This document shows, in pieces, positions 23,679-35,667 of a DNA stretch of 64,000 nucleotides. The notes beneath the pieces were generated by a model, which had not been told where the DNA came from, made no database searches, and was given only the letters and a program-made list of their open reading frames with translations. The stretch's first letter is position 1. Each line of letters starts with the position of its first letter. Source of the DNA: Apoderus coryli. Taxonomy: Eukaryota; Arthropoda; Insecta; Coleoptera; Attelabidae. Both the position numbers and the translations under genes were made by a program. The stretch spans positions 7,853,135 through 7,917,134 of the forward strand of contig OU452202.1 in assembly GCA_911728435.2 (NCBI GenBank). Direction: 5' to 3'.

Positions 23679-24024
23679 AAGTTTAGGCAATTTTATTATT
23701 TTTGTAATACAATTTCATCCATCCCAAAATTTATATACCTATACACATTCTTTATTTAAATTATCAACTAGATAGAAACAAAACAAATATTTCAGAGGAA
23801 AAATGAATAAGCGCGCGAATTGCACAAAATTGATGCCAAATAATTAATTTTAGCAGCATACTTACCGGTCTAATCTTCATTTCCTATTCGGTGGTAGAGT
23901 AGGAACTAACTAATATATTTTGAAGTAATATCATATAAGATATCTGTTTCGCATGTACGAAACTATTTACCTATATTAGGCTTAATTGATATATCTTAAA
24001 AAAATAATTAAAATAGGAAACGGT

Positions 24025-24210
24025 TGGTTGAGATCCCTTAAGCCTTGTGATAGGGGTGGACACAACCGCTAAATTTTCAAATAGCAGTAGGGGTCGAGTG
24101 ATACATCATTTTAAATCATTTTTTATCTGCTTTACAGCGATAGGTTACTTTTGATATTTGCCCCCATAATTCTCAAGAAAATAGCGCTTAAAATTTCACC
24201 AGTTAGGTAG
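24025..24210 (+). repeat. partial copy of the 19.8-kb repeat
   Basis: GTGATAGGGGTGGACACAAC through TTACTTTTGATATTTGCCCC matches 19,990-20,120 with few differences. The first half of the family is missing here. Confidence 0.7.
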
Positions 24211-24251
24211 TGGAACCTATAACTCTTATTAGAATATAATAAATTTGATAA

Positions 24252-24490
24252 AGGATATTTGGCGTCATTGATAGAGCGTACGCCTCGCATGCGGAAGGTT
24301 CTGGGTTTGAATCCCAGCTCTGGCAATATTTTTCTTTCTATTTTTTGAATAAAGTAGTTAGTTTATAGAAAATAATGCAATTATTATAATACTAATTATT
24401 ATTAAAATTCTGTTTCGTTAAGCAGGTCGTATATTTTTGATTATATTGTATCTTGTCGGGAAAGTTTTGGGGAGACACAACTGATTTTTT
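24252..24490 (+). mobile_element. tRNA-derived SINE
   Basis: A tRNA-like head carries a pol III A box (TGGCGTCATTG, 24,260-24,270) and B box (GGTTTGAATCC, 24,304-24,314). The T-arm GCTGGGATTCAAACCC and an anticodon-like loop around CGC resemble tRNA-Ala, but the acceptor ends do not pair, so it is not a working tRNA gene. The body from GAATAAAGTAGTTAGTTT to GGAGACACAACTGATTTTTT is shared with the copy at 25.2 kb. Confidence 0.7.
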
Positions 24491-25086
24491 TAACTAGCGT
24501 TGTACGATTTGGTAGTGCCGAAAAATTTCTTGTAATGATAGTTGTAATGGTAAATAATACGAAACAATTTATTGATATATGTGCATAATTTAATGCACTA
24601 TTGAAAACGGAAATTTAATTTAACTGTTCATATTGTAAATTACTTACAACGTTAAATGTGAAGGATTTTTCTTTACCAAAGTGAGAGAATAATTTGCAAT
24701 AAACTAACTTTTAATTAAGTAATGGTAACGCACGTGATACTTTAGTATAGAAATTTATGGAATGATAATTTCTATTTACTTCAGCCATATTTTAATAAAT
24801 GTTTATTTTGAAATTATAGTTCAAACGTATTTCTACTTGAACAGCGTTGTGTTATTTTAATTTTAATAAATTATAGGTAAAAACAAAATATTAGGAATTA
24901 TTATGGATTCTTACAACAGATTTTAGTTAATAATTATCTTATATCATTTTAATGAAATAATACAAAAAAGTTCACTACGCGATTTAATTCATAAAAACGT
25001 GAAATTATATGCACGGGCTGGTTTGTATGCCATTCAACATTGCACGTTGTCGCGGGCCTGTCCTCTATATACTGATTCTCCTCGCC

Positions 25087-25975
25087 GCTATATACAGAGT
25101 GTATATATATTATGTTCCATCATGAAAACCAACGTGGGTGTTTGGTATACAATTAGTTGAAAAGTTGCACTTCTTTTTTATTTTACTTTCCCGAACAGGG
25201 TAAGTATTGTGAACGCGCAAATTGTTCGCTTTGCATGAGGAAGGTTATGGGTTCGAATCCCAGCTCTGGCCATATTTGTTTTTAATTTTTGAATAAAGTA
25301 GTTAGTTTGTTACGTTAGTTTATTGGAATTAATGAAAATAATACAATTATAATAATGGTAATTATTAAAATTCTGTTTCGTTACGCCGCTGGTCATATAT
25401 TTTTGATTATATTATATCATGCGTCTGAAAAGTTTTGGGGCGACACAACAGATTTTTTGTTTATTCTTATTATATGTATTCCGTGAACAATTCTTATTGA
25501 ATACTTTGATTGTTGTGGTTTTTGATTTTGTTTTTTTCATACTCTTTATTAATGTGCTATGTGTATCTTACTAGGGCCTTGGTGAAAATCAGCTTTGCTG
25601 AGCTTGAACTTTTTGGCATTTATTTTTTAAATAGGATTGTATCTTTTTTAGAAGTAGGATTATTGTATCTTTTTTTTTAAGGATAAGATTGTATCTTTTT
25701 AAAATAAGGTTGGATCTTGACCTTTTTAGCAATATATATTAATTTGAACAAACATTTAAAACAAAAACATTTACCAACACAAGTTTCTTTTCTTTAGCAT
25801 AATATACAGGGAAAATTAAAACAATTTTTTTCCAACTTTTTGAGGGGCGTAACTTTTAGGGCAGGGTTTTTTTAAAAACTTTTCTACCGAACACCTATCT
25901 CAATTTTCATCAGAGACTCACTCCTTACATTTTTTCCGGTGATATTTTGATACACTCTGTATATACATGAATTAA
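25087..25975. mobile_element. possible TIR element, TATACAGAGTGTAT ends
   Basis: TATACAGAGTGTATAT at 25,092 and, inverted, GATACACTCTGTATATAC at 25,959-25,976. Contains the second SINE and a TACTTTCCCG repeat fragment. Weak, as the end match is short. Confidence 0.35.
25225..25465 (+). mobile_element. tRNA-derived SINE, second copy
   Basis: B box GGTTCGAATCC at 25,250-25,260 and the same body as the 24.25-kb copy (GAATAAAGTAGTTAGTTT, TTCTGTTTCGTTA, GTTTTGGGGCGACACAAC). The A-box end is replaced by the TTACTTTCCCG repeat fragment (25,188-25,218), so this copy is chimeric or 5'-truncated. Confidence 0.65.
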
Positions 25976-26744
25976 TTGAAACACACCCTCGTGCTGCCGC
26001 CTGCTCTATTGCAAAAAATGTTTTTAACTAGTACCTACATAGTTTTGTCAAAAGTTTACTACAAATACAAATACAATAGAAATAAATGAAAAAGGAAGAT
26101 AGGTACACCTAACAACAATAATTATAAATATATTTCATCCTATCACTTTGATATTATGTGAATGCACTGTGAGAAAATGTGTACAGTGTGTATCACCCAA
26201 ATGATATAAATTAAACAATTATTAATTTGGGACGTGTTTGAAAAATCGCTCAGACATGTCGATTGGTTGGTTTTTAGTTGCGCATTTCTTTCAACAAAAA
26301 GTTTTTTGTGTTTTGTAACAGTGGCCCATACCAACTTTCTTATTTTAAATGCAATACCGTTTATATTATTCAGTTTTTTGGATTCTTTAGAAAGTTCTAG
26401 ACATATTTCATGTACTTTGACACTCACCTAGAGCCGTTATTATGGACGATTGAAAAAAAAATTAAATATACATTTTATATGGTTTCTGCTTTTAGAACTA
26501 TTGAAATCAAAACATTTAGTTTGTGAAATTGAAAAATTAATTAGGCCTTATATTTTAAATGGAACACCCTATATATTCTAAGCTAGAATGGAAGACCTTT
26601 TTGTTCTGATTTCAAAAAAGTGTAGGATATTGGTATTAGCTTCAGCTGTTCTTGAGATATTTTAGTTTAAAATTTTGCTGGGATTGATTGACATTGCATA
26701 ATATTTTACCAGTGCTTTTGCTATTTAACAATAATTTATAAATT
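25976..26744. other. no gene recognised
   Basis: Open frames on both strands at 26,143-26,431 overlap each other and have no motif. An AAATGGAACACCCTATATAT end at 26,559-26,578 is the inverted counterpart of one at 28,375; both are element termini. Confidence 0.4.
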
Positions 26745-26945
26745 AAAGACCAAGTGGGTTATTCAGAAGACGAAAAAAAAATACTAAGATTGTTCTATTC
26801 AAATCTTAATAGTGCTATAAGAGTCAGAACCAAATATCATCAATAATTAGTCCCACGAAGAAGAGTTCCTTCAATAAACACAATTATGAATATAATTAAA
26901 AATTCAAAAGATCGAAATAGCGTTCAACGCTTCCGTTCGAGTTTT
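26745..26945 (+). pseudogene. transposase N-terminal (DUF4817-type) remnant
   Basis: Reads SEDEKKILRLFYSNLNSAI, RVRTKYHQ, stop, LVPRRRVPSINTIMNI and KNSKDRNSVQRF: the N-terminal helix-turn-helix of mariner-like transposases, with one stop. No catalytic domain follows. Confidence 0.5.
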
Positions 26946-27204
26946 TTGTCAATTTAGATCTGATGGCTTAAGCGGCGACGCATATAATCATTATCAATTA
27001 TAATTAATAATAATTAGAGTTTAGTGTTGTCGTTATTTCTAAAAATAAGCTTTAATCGTTTATATTAATTTGTTGTGTTCGTTTAATAAAATCAATATTT
27101 TATTTGAATATGTGCAAATTAACTCATAAACTGTCAAATAGCAAAAGGACTGGTAAAATATGTAATGTCAACGAAATATATTCTGTCATTTTCCGATTAT
27201 GGTT

Positions 27205-28326
27205 GTACCGGGTGTCCCAAACTCGGTGCCCCAGGCCTATTGTATGAAAACGAGAAAAGATATTAAAAATCTTTTGAAGTGGTATAAATTGTGTTGCATT
27301 CAGGTATATTTTACGCCAAAAAAATATTTTTTCCGATTTTGCAAGATGGGGAATATCATCATCAGTATTATTTTTCCACGAACATACCTATATTTTGCCA
27401 CATTCCGAAAGCCCTAATTTTCCTAAATACCTTTTTACTAATAATTTTTTTTTCTATCTTCATCGGCTAAAAAGCTAAAGTGCCAAACATAGCCATGTCA
27501 AATCAAATGCTCCATGAAAAACAATTATTCTCTCACATTACTAGTGACAATTATTGTCAAAACAATAAATACGATACAGAAAGTAATAACAGGTACTTAT
27601 TTACAACGTGTTTATAACAAAAAAATTTTCGACAGACGAAATAAAAAATAATATAATAATTGTTTAATTTATTGCAAAAGATGCGTTTTGATTTTATATA
27701 GTGCAGGCAATGTCATCTTCGTCTCATCATCTTTGTTTCTTTCAATTGTCAGCCATATTTTTTCGACAAAGAAAATAATAAAAATTAAATAATAAACCAA
27801 AAAGTCGTGTCACAATAATAAGTTTCAAATTGCTTTCCATTTGATGATTTACATGGTTAAGTCAAATATCTTGAAAAACATTTTTTTGTTCATAAAATCA
27901 TATATTTTCGTTTGTCGCGAACATTTTTTTGGTATAGACTTTGTAAATAATTACCTTCCGTATATAATATTCATTATTTTGACAAATTAATAATAATTAT
28001 TGTGACAACACTTGTCACTAATAATCAAACAGAATAATGGAGCACTTGATTGGTAAATTAAATAATATTTAAGTATTTTTTTTGTGTGGGCGCGCTAACT
28101 TTTTAACGAAAAGAGAGAGAGAATTTTTTTTTTCGATTTCGATTGTAGCGAAATACAAATCTGTTCGTGGAAAAATAACATTGATGCCGTCATTGTCATT
28201 GAAAAAAATATTTTGCTTTCCCCAAATGGACCTTAGCGCAACTCAATTTAGCCCTTTCAAAAATATTTTTATTATCTTATCTGGTTTTCATACAATAGGT
28301 CTGGTGCGCCAAGACACCCTGTATAT
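27205..28326. mobile_element. 1.1-kb TIR element (non-autonomous)
   Basis: The left end (TACCGGGTGTCCCAAACTCG) and the inverted right end (TACAGGGTGTCTTGGCGCAC) remain similar for about 120 bases inward, including CCTATTGTATGAAAAC and an ATATTTTTT stretch. No transposase frame is left. The end resembles that of the mariner-like remnant at 12.76 kb, which may have supplied the transposase. Confidence 0.7.
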
Positions 28327-28549
28327 TCCAGTAACAGAAATTTAAATTTTCAACTCATTCATTTTATTTTGTAATATATAGGGTGTTCCATTTAAAATAT
28401 AAAATGTTTTACAATTTTAAACAATAATATGTGTTTGTCAAGTTAATTTTAAGAGTCTGGTTTATTTTATTTGACGTTTTCATATGCAATAAGAAAATTT
28501 GTTCACAAAATACATATACGTGTATGTATGTTTATATTCCACGTCTAAG

Positions 28550-28586
28550 TTCAGATGATGGAATAGTATTTCCGAAACATGTCTGG
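28550..28586 (+). ncRNA. degenerate hammerhead-like motif
   Basis: CAGATGATGGAATAG, TATTTCCGAAACATGTCTGG. It is the CTGATGATGG/CCGAAACATG subfamily with one substitution in the core (CAGATGA), so probably inactive. The repeat is cut off at 28,615 by the foldback copy. Confidence 0.4.
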
Positions 28587-28615
28587 CAACAACCCCTGAA
28601 TTTAACATAATAATA

Positions 28616-29185
28616 TATATACTGTGTCCAAGATAAGAGTGGGATAACATTGGAATCTTGGAAACGGTATAGGAGTTACAATGTCGGTTAAATTAGAGAA
28701 AAGTTGTACAATTTAAACACATTTTAAATAGTGTTTTCAAAAGTAAACTATAAAAGATATCAAAAAATTCTCATTGTTACTTTTTGAGGAGAATAAGGTT
28801 ATAGCGTTTACAAATTTTCACTACGGCGTTTCGTTTGCTTGGTTTTTTTAAATACGGCCCTGGACTTTTTTTTAGTTAAATTTAAAGCCATTTTCAATTC
28901 AAAAATAGGCGAAAATTATTGGCACTTAACTGATTGAATGCAGAGTATTAGGTTTTGCAAAATCATTATTTCATCGTTATTCACAATTATTTCGTCGTTA
29001 TTCACAATTATTTATTATTATTTGACAATTTATTTCTCTCTCAGTACAACATTTTATTCTGTACGCGATTTTTTGAGTTTAGTTGTAATTTTTGTGTTTT
29101 TTGAAGTTAAAAAAAAAAAAGCCTTTCTCAGATGAATGTTTTATGCAAAATAAGTGCCAAACTATGGCGATTTTTCTTGAATCTT
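28616..29185. mobile_element. second, broken copy of the 17.8-kb foldback
   Basis: 28,616-28,920 matches the left arm of 17,787-18,200 (ACTGTGTCCAAGATAAGAGT, TACGGCCCTGGACTTTTTTT). 29,145-29,185 is the distal palindrome piece (AAGTGCCAAACTATGGCGA). About 220 bases of unrelated sequence lie between, and the right arm is missing. Confidence 0.65.
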
Positions 29186-29880
29186 TCCAGATAAACTGGA
29201 ATTTTTTAAGTTGTGACTATTTGGAGGCCACATGACTATAAGATCATTTTCTATATTCTATCTTTCACCACCAAAATTATTATTGAGCCACTCCTCCTTC
29301 TCCGAACAATGTTAAAAGTACATATCCTTCAACAATGTATTGGAAGATATTTCAAATGGCCGCAAATGAAAGTTTGTAACAATAAACAAATAACGGTTTT
29401 CGTTGCAAGGCTCCTCGAAAAAGCACGATCCAATAATTCTATAATACCTGGCGGCATCCTAAACATAAACTTATACAGCTCGAATTGAAAATTGTGGATT
29501 TTGATTTCTACAGTACATAAAGTGCTGTGTTTCAATTTGTATTTAATGTCTGTGACTTAATATGATTAATAATTAATGATTAATACCTATTCGTTTTCCT
29601 AACTCAAGACCAAAATTGAAGCGATTAGCATGATCTCTTTCCTGTAAAACTTGATTAAAAATAAGATTACATGGGAATATTATTTTCTGTAAATATTCAT
29701 TGAATATGACTTTTAGACGCTTAGATTTTGTAAAGAGGTATAGTTGATTTTCATTTTCTGATTCGAGTAGCTCTCAAGGGCATTTCTTTTTTTCACTACG
29801 GAATGAACTTTCGTTAAAAACGGAGGTAAAACTCCCTATATTGTAAATACAAGCATTTATTTATTTGTCGGGAGGATGGG
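29186..29880. other. no gene recognised
   Basis: A 91-codon + frame at 29,213-29,488 overlaps an opposite frame and shows no domain. AT-rich, unassigned. Confidence 0.4.
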
Positions 29881-30640
29881 AGATGCAATATAACCATTGC
29901 ATGTTTGTATCAGTAGTATTGTCGTTATGGTCTCAATTGTTTTTTGGTATTCGTATTAGGAATTTTATTGGACAATCTGGAATGATAAGATGCGTTGTCT
30001 ATAACAATAATAGAATTACTCGCAATATTTGATAGCAGTTGTTCAGCCATCCATTTTTAAATTAATGGAGCACTCATATCTTCATGATAATCTGCAGACG
30101 ATTCGCCTATATTTTTAGCAGATAATAACAACGCTATTGAACAAATCCATTTTTGCAACTTCCATGATGTATTTTTATGTTTACCTCTAGAAGATATAGT
30201 GCCTAAAATGCATTTTTTGTATTATTATTACGTCTCGTCTAAATAAACTATATAACTACCTGACGGACGATAATCTTTAATCTTTTCTAAGCATTCTTCC
30301 CGCAATTCTACTAGCCTTCTTGATTCCATTACAGCCATTCTATTGTCAATTGTTCATTTTTAAATACGCAGTCTGTTAGTATTTCCCGAGTGTGGCCAAG
30401 CAATTTTAATTATATTGTCCGTAGTTTTTAAGTTTTTCTCGAACCATATCTAAAATGGGCACCTTATTTGGTTTATAAAAACTATACACAATTTTCCTAA
30501 TCAAGTCACTACCTTCGTCATCAATTTGTTTCAATTTTTGTCCAATACGTTTTCATTTTACACTAGGTCAATTATATTTCCCTTTCTGATCACTCGATAA
30601 ATTGTTGACATTGATAATTTAGTCAGCTTATTTTTTTACA
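29880..30640 (-). mobile_element. Tc1/IS630-type transposase remnant
   Basis: Reading the minus strand from about 30,560: KQIDDEGSDLIRKIVYSFYK, then VPILDMVREKL. Near 30,230 comes FLDET-like sequence (YIVYLDET), and at 30,060-29,960 the frames give MAEQLLSNIASNSIIVIDN, ASYHSRLSNKIPNTNTK. The last part is the second catalytic aspartate region (IIVIDNASYH). Many stops and frameshifts. It belongs to the DDE superfamily of IS630-Tc1 type common in insects. Confidence 0.65.
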
Positions 30641-32050
30641 TTTTTACAGATATCTTCTTCATGTACGTTTTTAAGACACTCATACGTATTTAAAATTATT
30701 CGTTGATACAACACATGTAAATCTTTATTTATAGATTCTACATTACACTTTAAATTATCATGTTCGAATGGTCTCCAAAACGCCATATTGCAACAGTTAA
30801 AATAATTAAATATTCAAACAAAATAGAAAATATTTATAATATATTACTTACTAAAAACAATTCTTTAACTGCGACGCTGGAAATAGATACATTCCTCGAT
30901 AACTACCACAATCCAAGAAATAATGATAATAAAATATTAAACCTGGATAATAAAAATGGAAATATGCGCAGAGTGCATAATGTGGCACGTTTAAAATACT
31001 CATAGTGATTAAGCAACTACCTGATCACCTATATATCTGACTCTCGGTCTCATCAAGTGAACGCTCAATAACAACATGCTATTAACATATGAAATGCCGT
31101 TGTTTCGATCAGTACCTGGTAGAACCCTCATTTTTAGTTAACATTAAATATACTTTACTAATATATCATTTAATTTAAATTATTGTGTATTTTATAAATT
31201 TGTTCTGGTTTCATTTTACGACACAAGTTTGCTGTGTTGCTAGAATAGTATCTCTGAAACCAACTTGATATAATAATTTATCGGTAGGTTTGTTTAATTT
31301 ATTAAAAAATCATATTTTACCTACGTTTTATATTCTTTTAAACCGTAAATATAGTTCTAGCGGTGTCAGCTTTTTACTGCTTTTATAACATATCACAGTG
31401 TAAACAAAACCAGCTTCATTGCTGTAAATCTGCCAACGATTTTCTAAGAAGAAACTTTTTGAAGTGTGCGCATCAATATAATTTATGCATAAAGGAAGTG
31501 TATAATATGATACACCATTTCCTACAAGACTAATTTAATATAGTGAACAATGTGTATTCATTACGATATGAAATATTGTCTGCAGCAATTAACTGATTTA
31601 TCTAGGCAATACAAATTTTATTTAACTTCTAATTGTAAGTCTATCGTAATTATGAGTAATGATGATGCATTTCTATGCTGGTTGAGTATAATATGTATCC
31701 TTCCTTCCTTAATAATAATTAACTTATGAAATGATTAGAAAATATTTCATAAAAAGAGTGCCTTCATACTTTGAGGTTAGAAATCGCATTTATATCTATC
31801 ATTATTCTAAAAGTATGGCAACTAAATTTTGAATTTTTTAAAAGTATTTACTATCCAACTCACTCTTTTTCGTATTTTTATTTCTTAATTAATAACCACT
31901 AAATTCAAATATACAAGGGTGCTCAACAAAATGTGATTTTACAAATTCTGCGAGCTGCGAACTTTTGATTTTTCATTTTTGTTGTGTTAGTACACATTTC
32001 CCCAACTTAAATATGTTGACATTATCATCCATTTTGCATTTTTAGTTTGT
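30641..32050. other. no gene recognised
   Basis: The 81-codon + frame at 30,760-31,005 is Asn/Ile/Lys-rich and has no motif. A CAAGGGTGCTCAACAAAATG stretch at 31,915-31,934 may be the left end of the following mariner. Confidence 0.4.
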
Positions 32051-32059
32051 TTTTGTCAG

Positions 32060-32905
32060 ATATAAAGGTTAGACGTGTTTTAGTGTACTTGGTGATTTTT
32101 TGCTATCGTAAAAAATTGATCCAGGCATTTGAGGAGTCTACTTTGAGCAAGAAAATATGTATAAATGGTACAATATCTTCAGAGAAGGCGACCGAGAAGG
32201 TTTTAACGATGATGCCCACCATGGACGTTCCAGAACGTCAATAATCAATAGAAACGTTGAAGCAGTGAAAATTTTTATTATGGAGAATTATCGAAGTATT
32301 ACTAGCGAAGTTGCTGAGGATATTGACATATCGATTGGCTCATGCCATGCAATTTTTGGGATGTTTAGGATGTAAAACGTGTGGTAACGAAAGTTGTTCT
32401 GCCATTGGCATGAGCATTGCTCATGAATGCCGTCAAGGACGATACAGATTTGCGCAAAAGGGTCACAACTGTTAATGAAACATGGGTATATGTACTTATG
32501 ATGCCGAAACCATAGCCCAATCATCCCAATGGTAGCGACCAGAAGAGTCCAGACCGAAATAGCACGTCAAGTTGTGAAGGTTTCGCTCATTGTTTTCGTT
32601 GATCACAATGTCGTGTGCCATCATGAGTTTTTTCCAGAAGGTCGTACGATCAATAGGGAATATTATCTTAAATTTATGCGCCGTTTGCAAAACAATTAAT
32701 GGCTTTGCTTCACGGTAATACCAAAAACAACACTGTAATCATGCTTCAGCAACCCTTTGATCGAATTTGTCGCCACGTTACTTTTTCCGATTCCCAAAAC
32801 CAAAAGCCATAGCAAAAAGTAGAAGTACTTCGAGGATTTCAAAAGGAACTGGCGCAAGTGTATTATATCTAGGGCGATTACTTTGAAGGTTTATTTCCTC
32901 AGATA
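32060..32905 (+). mobile_element. mariner (SETMAR-type) element remnant
   Basis: N-terminal pieces are found in two frames at 32,100-32,240 (KWYNIFREGDREGFNDD, GRSRTS), followed by ENYRSITSEVAEDIDISIGS and CHAIFGM (the second helix-turn-helix). The first catalytic aspartate region is at about 32,478-32,515 (VNETWVYVLMMPKP, the GDETW motif altered to NETW), then LIVFVDHNVVCHHEFFPEG. The C-terminal EVLRGFQKELAQVYY and GDYFEG are near 32,820-32,890. The second and third catalytic regions are lost by deletion between 32,700 and 32,820. Confidence 0.75.
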
Positions 32906-33199
32906 TCCAATAATACATCCTGCTAATCACTCATTTATCTATTTTTGACACTCACGTATGTTCATATTACACACACAAGGCTGCTTGTTGTGTAAATTTC
33001 GAGCACGATTTTGGATTAACTGAGGAAGAAAGATTATAAAATCTGTTATTTTTAAAAGTATTTAAATGTATTATCTGACTGAAAATTTAAAAAAATAGAT
33101 GCGTTACTAGTCCCAAATCGCATACAAGATGGAGCAATTTTTCAAATGATTGAAATATACTTTTTTTCATCTTTACACTTCGACCTAAAGAGATCTTTT
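32906..33199. other. no gene recognised
   Basis: No coding or repeat signal seen. Confidence 0.4.
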
Positions 33200-33560
33200 G
33201 TGAATGACTAATCTTGAGTGCGCCTAGTTGCCTTTTCATGAAGTTGCTGATCACTCTGCGGGATCAGTTCCCTTGATTTGTCGGGTGTTAAAGTCACCCT
33301 TCCAAGGTATTCCAGCCTTGTGCAAAACAGTGCTATGCGATCGCAGAACACGTGTTCAATGGTCTCTGTTGCTTCTTCATAAAAACAACGTTTATGGTCC
33401 TCACTCAAGCCTATCTTGAGGTTCCTTAACGTGTAGTGTCCTGTGAAAAGGCCTGTAATGCGTCTTAAATCGTTTCTATCCAGTTCGATAAGCTTTGCAA
33501 GAAGAAAAAAACTAAAAGACAATTTCCGAATTGGTTTAGAAATGAATATATTGGTCAACT
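33200..33560 (-). mobile_element. LINE C-terminal (RNase H-adjacent) remnant
   Basis: Minus-strand frame 33,558-33,208: IELDRNDLRRITGLFTGHY, TLRNLKIGLSEDHKRCFYEE, ATETIEHVFCDRIALFCTRL, EYLGRVTLTPDKSRELI. This is the conserved region at the C-terminus of I/R1/Jockey-type LINE polyproteins, where GHxxLRxHL is followed by a zinc-binding CxxC...H...C cluster. Here most cysteines are changed (CRxC became CFYE), so the zinc site is damaged. Upstream reverse transcriptase is not present. Confidence 0.7.
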
Positions 33561-34337
33561 TCTGCTGCGATAAAAAAAGTCAAATATCTGAAAGTAAATG
33601 ATTTTGTTCTGGTTGAAGAAAACACAACCAAAAGAAGTAATTGGGGTTTTCCAGGAAAATATCAATTTTATTTGTTAATTCGGAGTTTAGGTTAGGTTGA
33701 GCTTGGAGGCCCGGGTTCGATAGACTTAAGGCGCTTTTTTTGTTCTTTGAATGAAGTTTTACCAGGTCACTTTGTTGTTGAGTTGGCATTGGCGAACCGG
33801 AAGTATTTTTCTGAGATTTAAAAGTTAAAAAAAAATTAATATGTAGGTAAATAAAATGCGTAATGTTATGTTTAACACATCAAACTTTTTAACTCTTTCA
33901 ATCAATAAATAAGATTAAGACTAACTTTTATAATAGTGTGATTTCAACAGAGAGAGAATGTTTCATTTGACTGCGCCTGTCTAGTAATCTATTTAGGTAA
34001 AGAGGATGCAATATGCTTTAACCCAGACAAATAATTTGTATCGACATTAAAAATAGTACACCAAAAGCCATTAGCCTCGTGTTGACAAATTTTGTTTATA
34101 TTCTCGACGTTTACGTCCTTGGTAGATTAATATTTATTTTGTGTTGGGTACTACATCGTTTGCCAGTTTATTGAACCTTTGAAGGAACAAAATGTCCTTG
34201 TCTTTTTTTAACAAGTTTCTGTAACAGGTATACAGAAATGGATACCTATGCAGGTAAAGAACTGCAAATGTGCCATTGTGGGTGTATAGTATTGTACAAG
34301 TGAAATATAAATATTTTATGTTTGTGTGTATAAAAGG
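33561..34337. other. no gene recognised
   Basis: A minus-strand frame at 33,580-33,789 (69 codons, start MPTQQQSDLVKLHSKNKK) shows no known domain. Nothing else is recognised. Confidence 0.4.
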
Positions 34338-34739
34338 GGTTTTCCAATAAGAGTGATATGATTTCTTTAAAAAAAAAACACACTTATTGTTAAGGAAATT
34401 CAAAAGTTTTTTATTGACTGTGAAGTACAATCGATACAATTAAGTTCTAAAGAAAACGTCATTCAAATGGCCTTCACGACTTCTTCTGCAGGAACGAATT
34501 CGATGAACCTAATTTTCGAGCACTTTTTCCAATAAATCAAGTCGTATGTCATGAATGGCACGTTCACTATTGACTTGTAAAGCTTGAAGAGAGTCTGGTT
34601 GATTTCGAAAGACCAATGACTTCAAATAACCCCACAAAAATAGTCTAATGGTATTAAATCACAACTTCTTGGAGTCCATTCAAAATCACAATTTTTTTAA
34701 ATAATCGAATCTCCAAACTTTTCTCGCAATAATTCAATT

Positions 34740-34996
34740 GAAGAGCTTGGCGGCAAAAGGTAACAAGCCACATGTCGCAATTTTAAATACTGATGTGGCT
34801 TATTCACGTTTGTGCAAAATATTCAATATGATATTTTAATCGTAAAATGAAATTTACAAACTACTACAAAACACCTATTACCTAATTACGAAAGATTAAA
34901 CACAGATCACTTTCTTTCATTAAGAACAACAGTCATAAATAGTTTTATCATTTTTATGAGAAGTGTGGCTTGTTACCTTTTTCCGCTAAGCGCTTC
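34740..34996. mobile_element. 257-bp MITE nested in the mariner transposase
   Basis: Its ends are inverted repeats of about 33 bases: GAAGAGCTTGGCGGCAAAAG on the left, and read in reverse from the right GAAGCGCTTAGCGGAAAAAG, both continuing GTAACAAGCCACA. It is flanked by AATT on both sides (34,736-34,739 and 34,997-35,000). Removing it with one AATT joins TIE to LLREKFGD in the transposase frame, which confirms the boundaries. Confidence 0.8.
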
Positions 34997-35109
34997 AATT
35001 GTTGCATTTGCTGTGTGGCACGTAGCCCCGTCTTGCTGGAACCAAATGTTGTCATTTCGAAAGAAGTACGGACCGATGATTCCACCAGACCAAAAACCAC
35101 ACCAAACTG

Positions 35110-35667
35110 TCAATTTAGGTGAATGTAATGGTTTTTCATGAATAATTTGTACATTTTCTTTGCACCAAAATCGACAGTTTGTTTATTTACCGCACCACTC
35201 AGATGAAAGTGTGCCTCATCGCTGAAGATGATTTTCTTAAAAAAATCGTTATCGTTGTCAAGTTGTTCCAAGGCAAAATCAGCAAATTCACGACGTTTAC
35301 GGTGGTCCAATGGCTTCAGTTCTTGAGTGAGAACAATTTTATACGGATGCAAACCTAAATCCTTTCTCAAAATCCGCCAGATTGTGCTTTGAGACAGTCC
35401 CAATTGTTGAGAACGTCTTGGAATCGACAAATTGCGGTCTTCAGCAACACTTGCCTGAACGACAGCAATATTTGCATTACTTGGGGCGGTTCTTTGTCCT
35501 ATTGGCACTTGAACATTATGTGAAGAAAATGTACGCTCAAAATTTTCAACAATTCGACGAATAGCGAGCACACTTGGACGATTATTACGACCATAAAATG
35601 TCAAAAGCGCACGAAAAGTTGCAATTGGAGAACGATTATTTTGAAAATTTTGTGACAGTTCTAACAA
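35110..35667 (-). pseudogene. mariner-like transposase, N-terminal and first catalytic part
   Basis: A 185-codon open stretch. Residues 1-45 and 60-130 form the two helix-turn-helix parts of the DNA-binding region (ATFRALLTFYGRNNRPSVL, SQQLGLSQSTIWRILRKDLG, LHPYKIVLTQELKPLDHRKR). Residues 145-165 hold the first catalytic aspartate in FSDEAHFHL. It then runs into a stop at NHYIHLN because the following segment is deleted and out of frame. The natural N-terminus lies further upstream (about 35,700-35,730). It is the longest intact transposase frame in the window, but still only about half of the expected length of roughly 340-400 residues. Confidence 0.8.

Larger units (their letters stand above)
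23488..23705. mobile_element. Penelope-type foldback with two outward hammerhead motifs
   Basis: A near-perfect inverted repeat: arms 23,490-23,583 and 23,609-23,703, with GCCCAAACTTTGGCCAACGT outermost and TTTAGTCATTTAAC inside. Each arm carries CTGAAGAAGTTTAT followed by GAAACGTTGGCC, one reading on each strand. This is the same arrangement as the two arms of the Penelope-like element at 58-60.4 kb, although the sequences differ, so I read it as the arms of a related element without its coding part. Confidence 0.65.

Noticed and set aside
24252..24324. A functional tRNA-Ala gene
   Set aside because: A and B boxes are present, but the acceptor ends do not pair, the anticodon stem is mismatched, and the unit is followed by a repeated SINE body.
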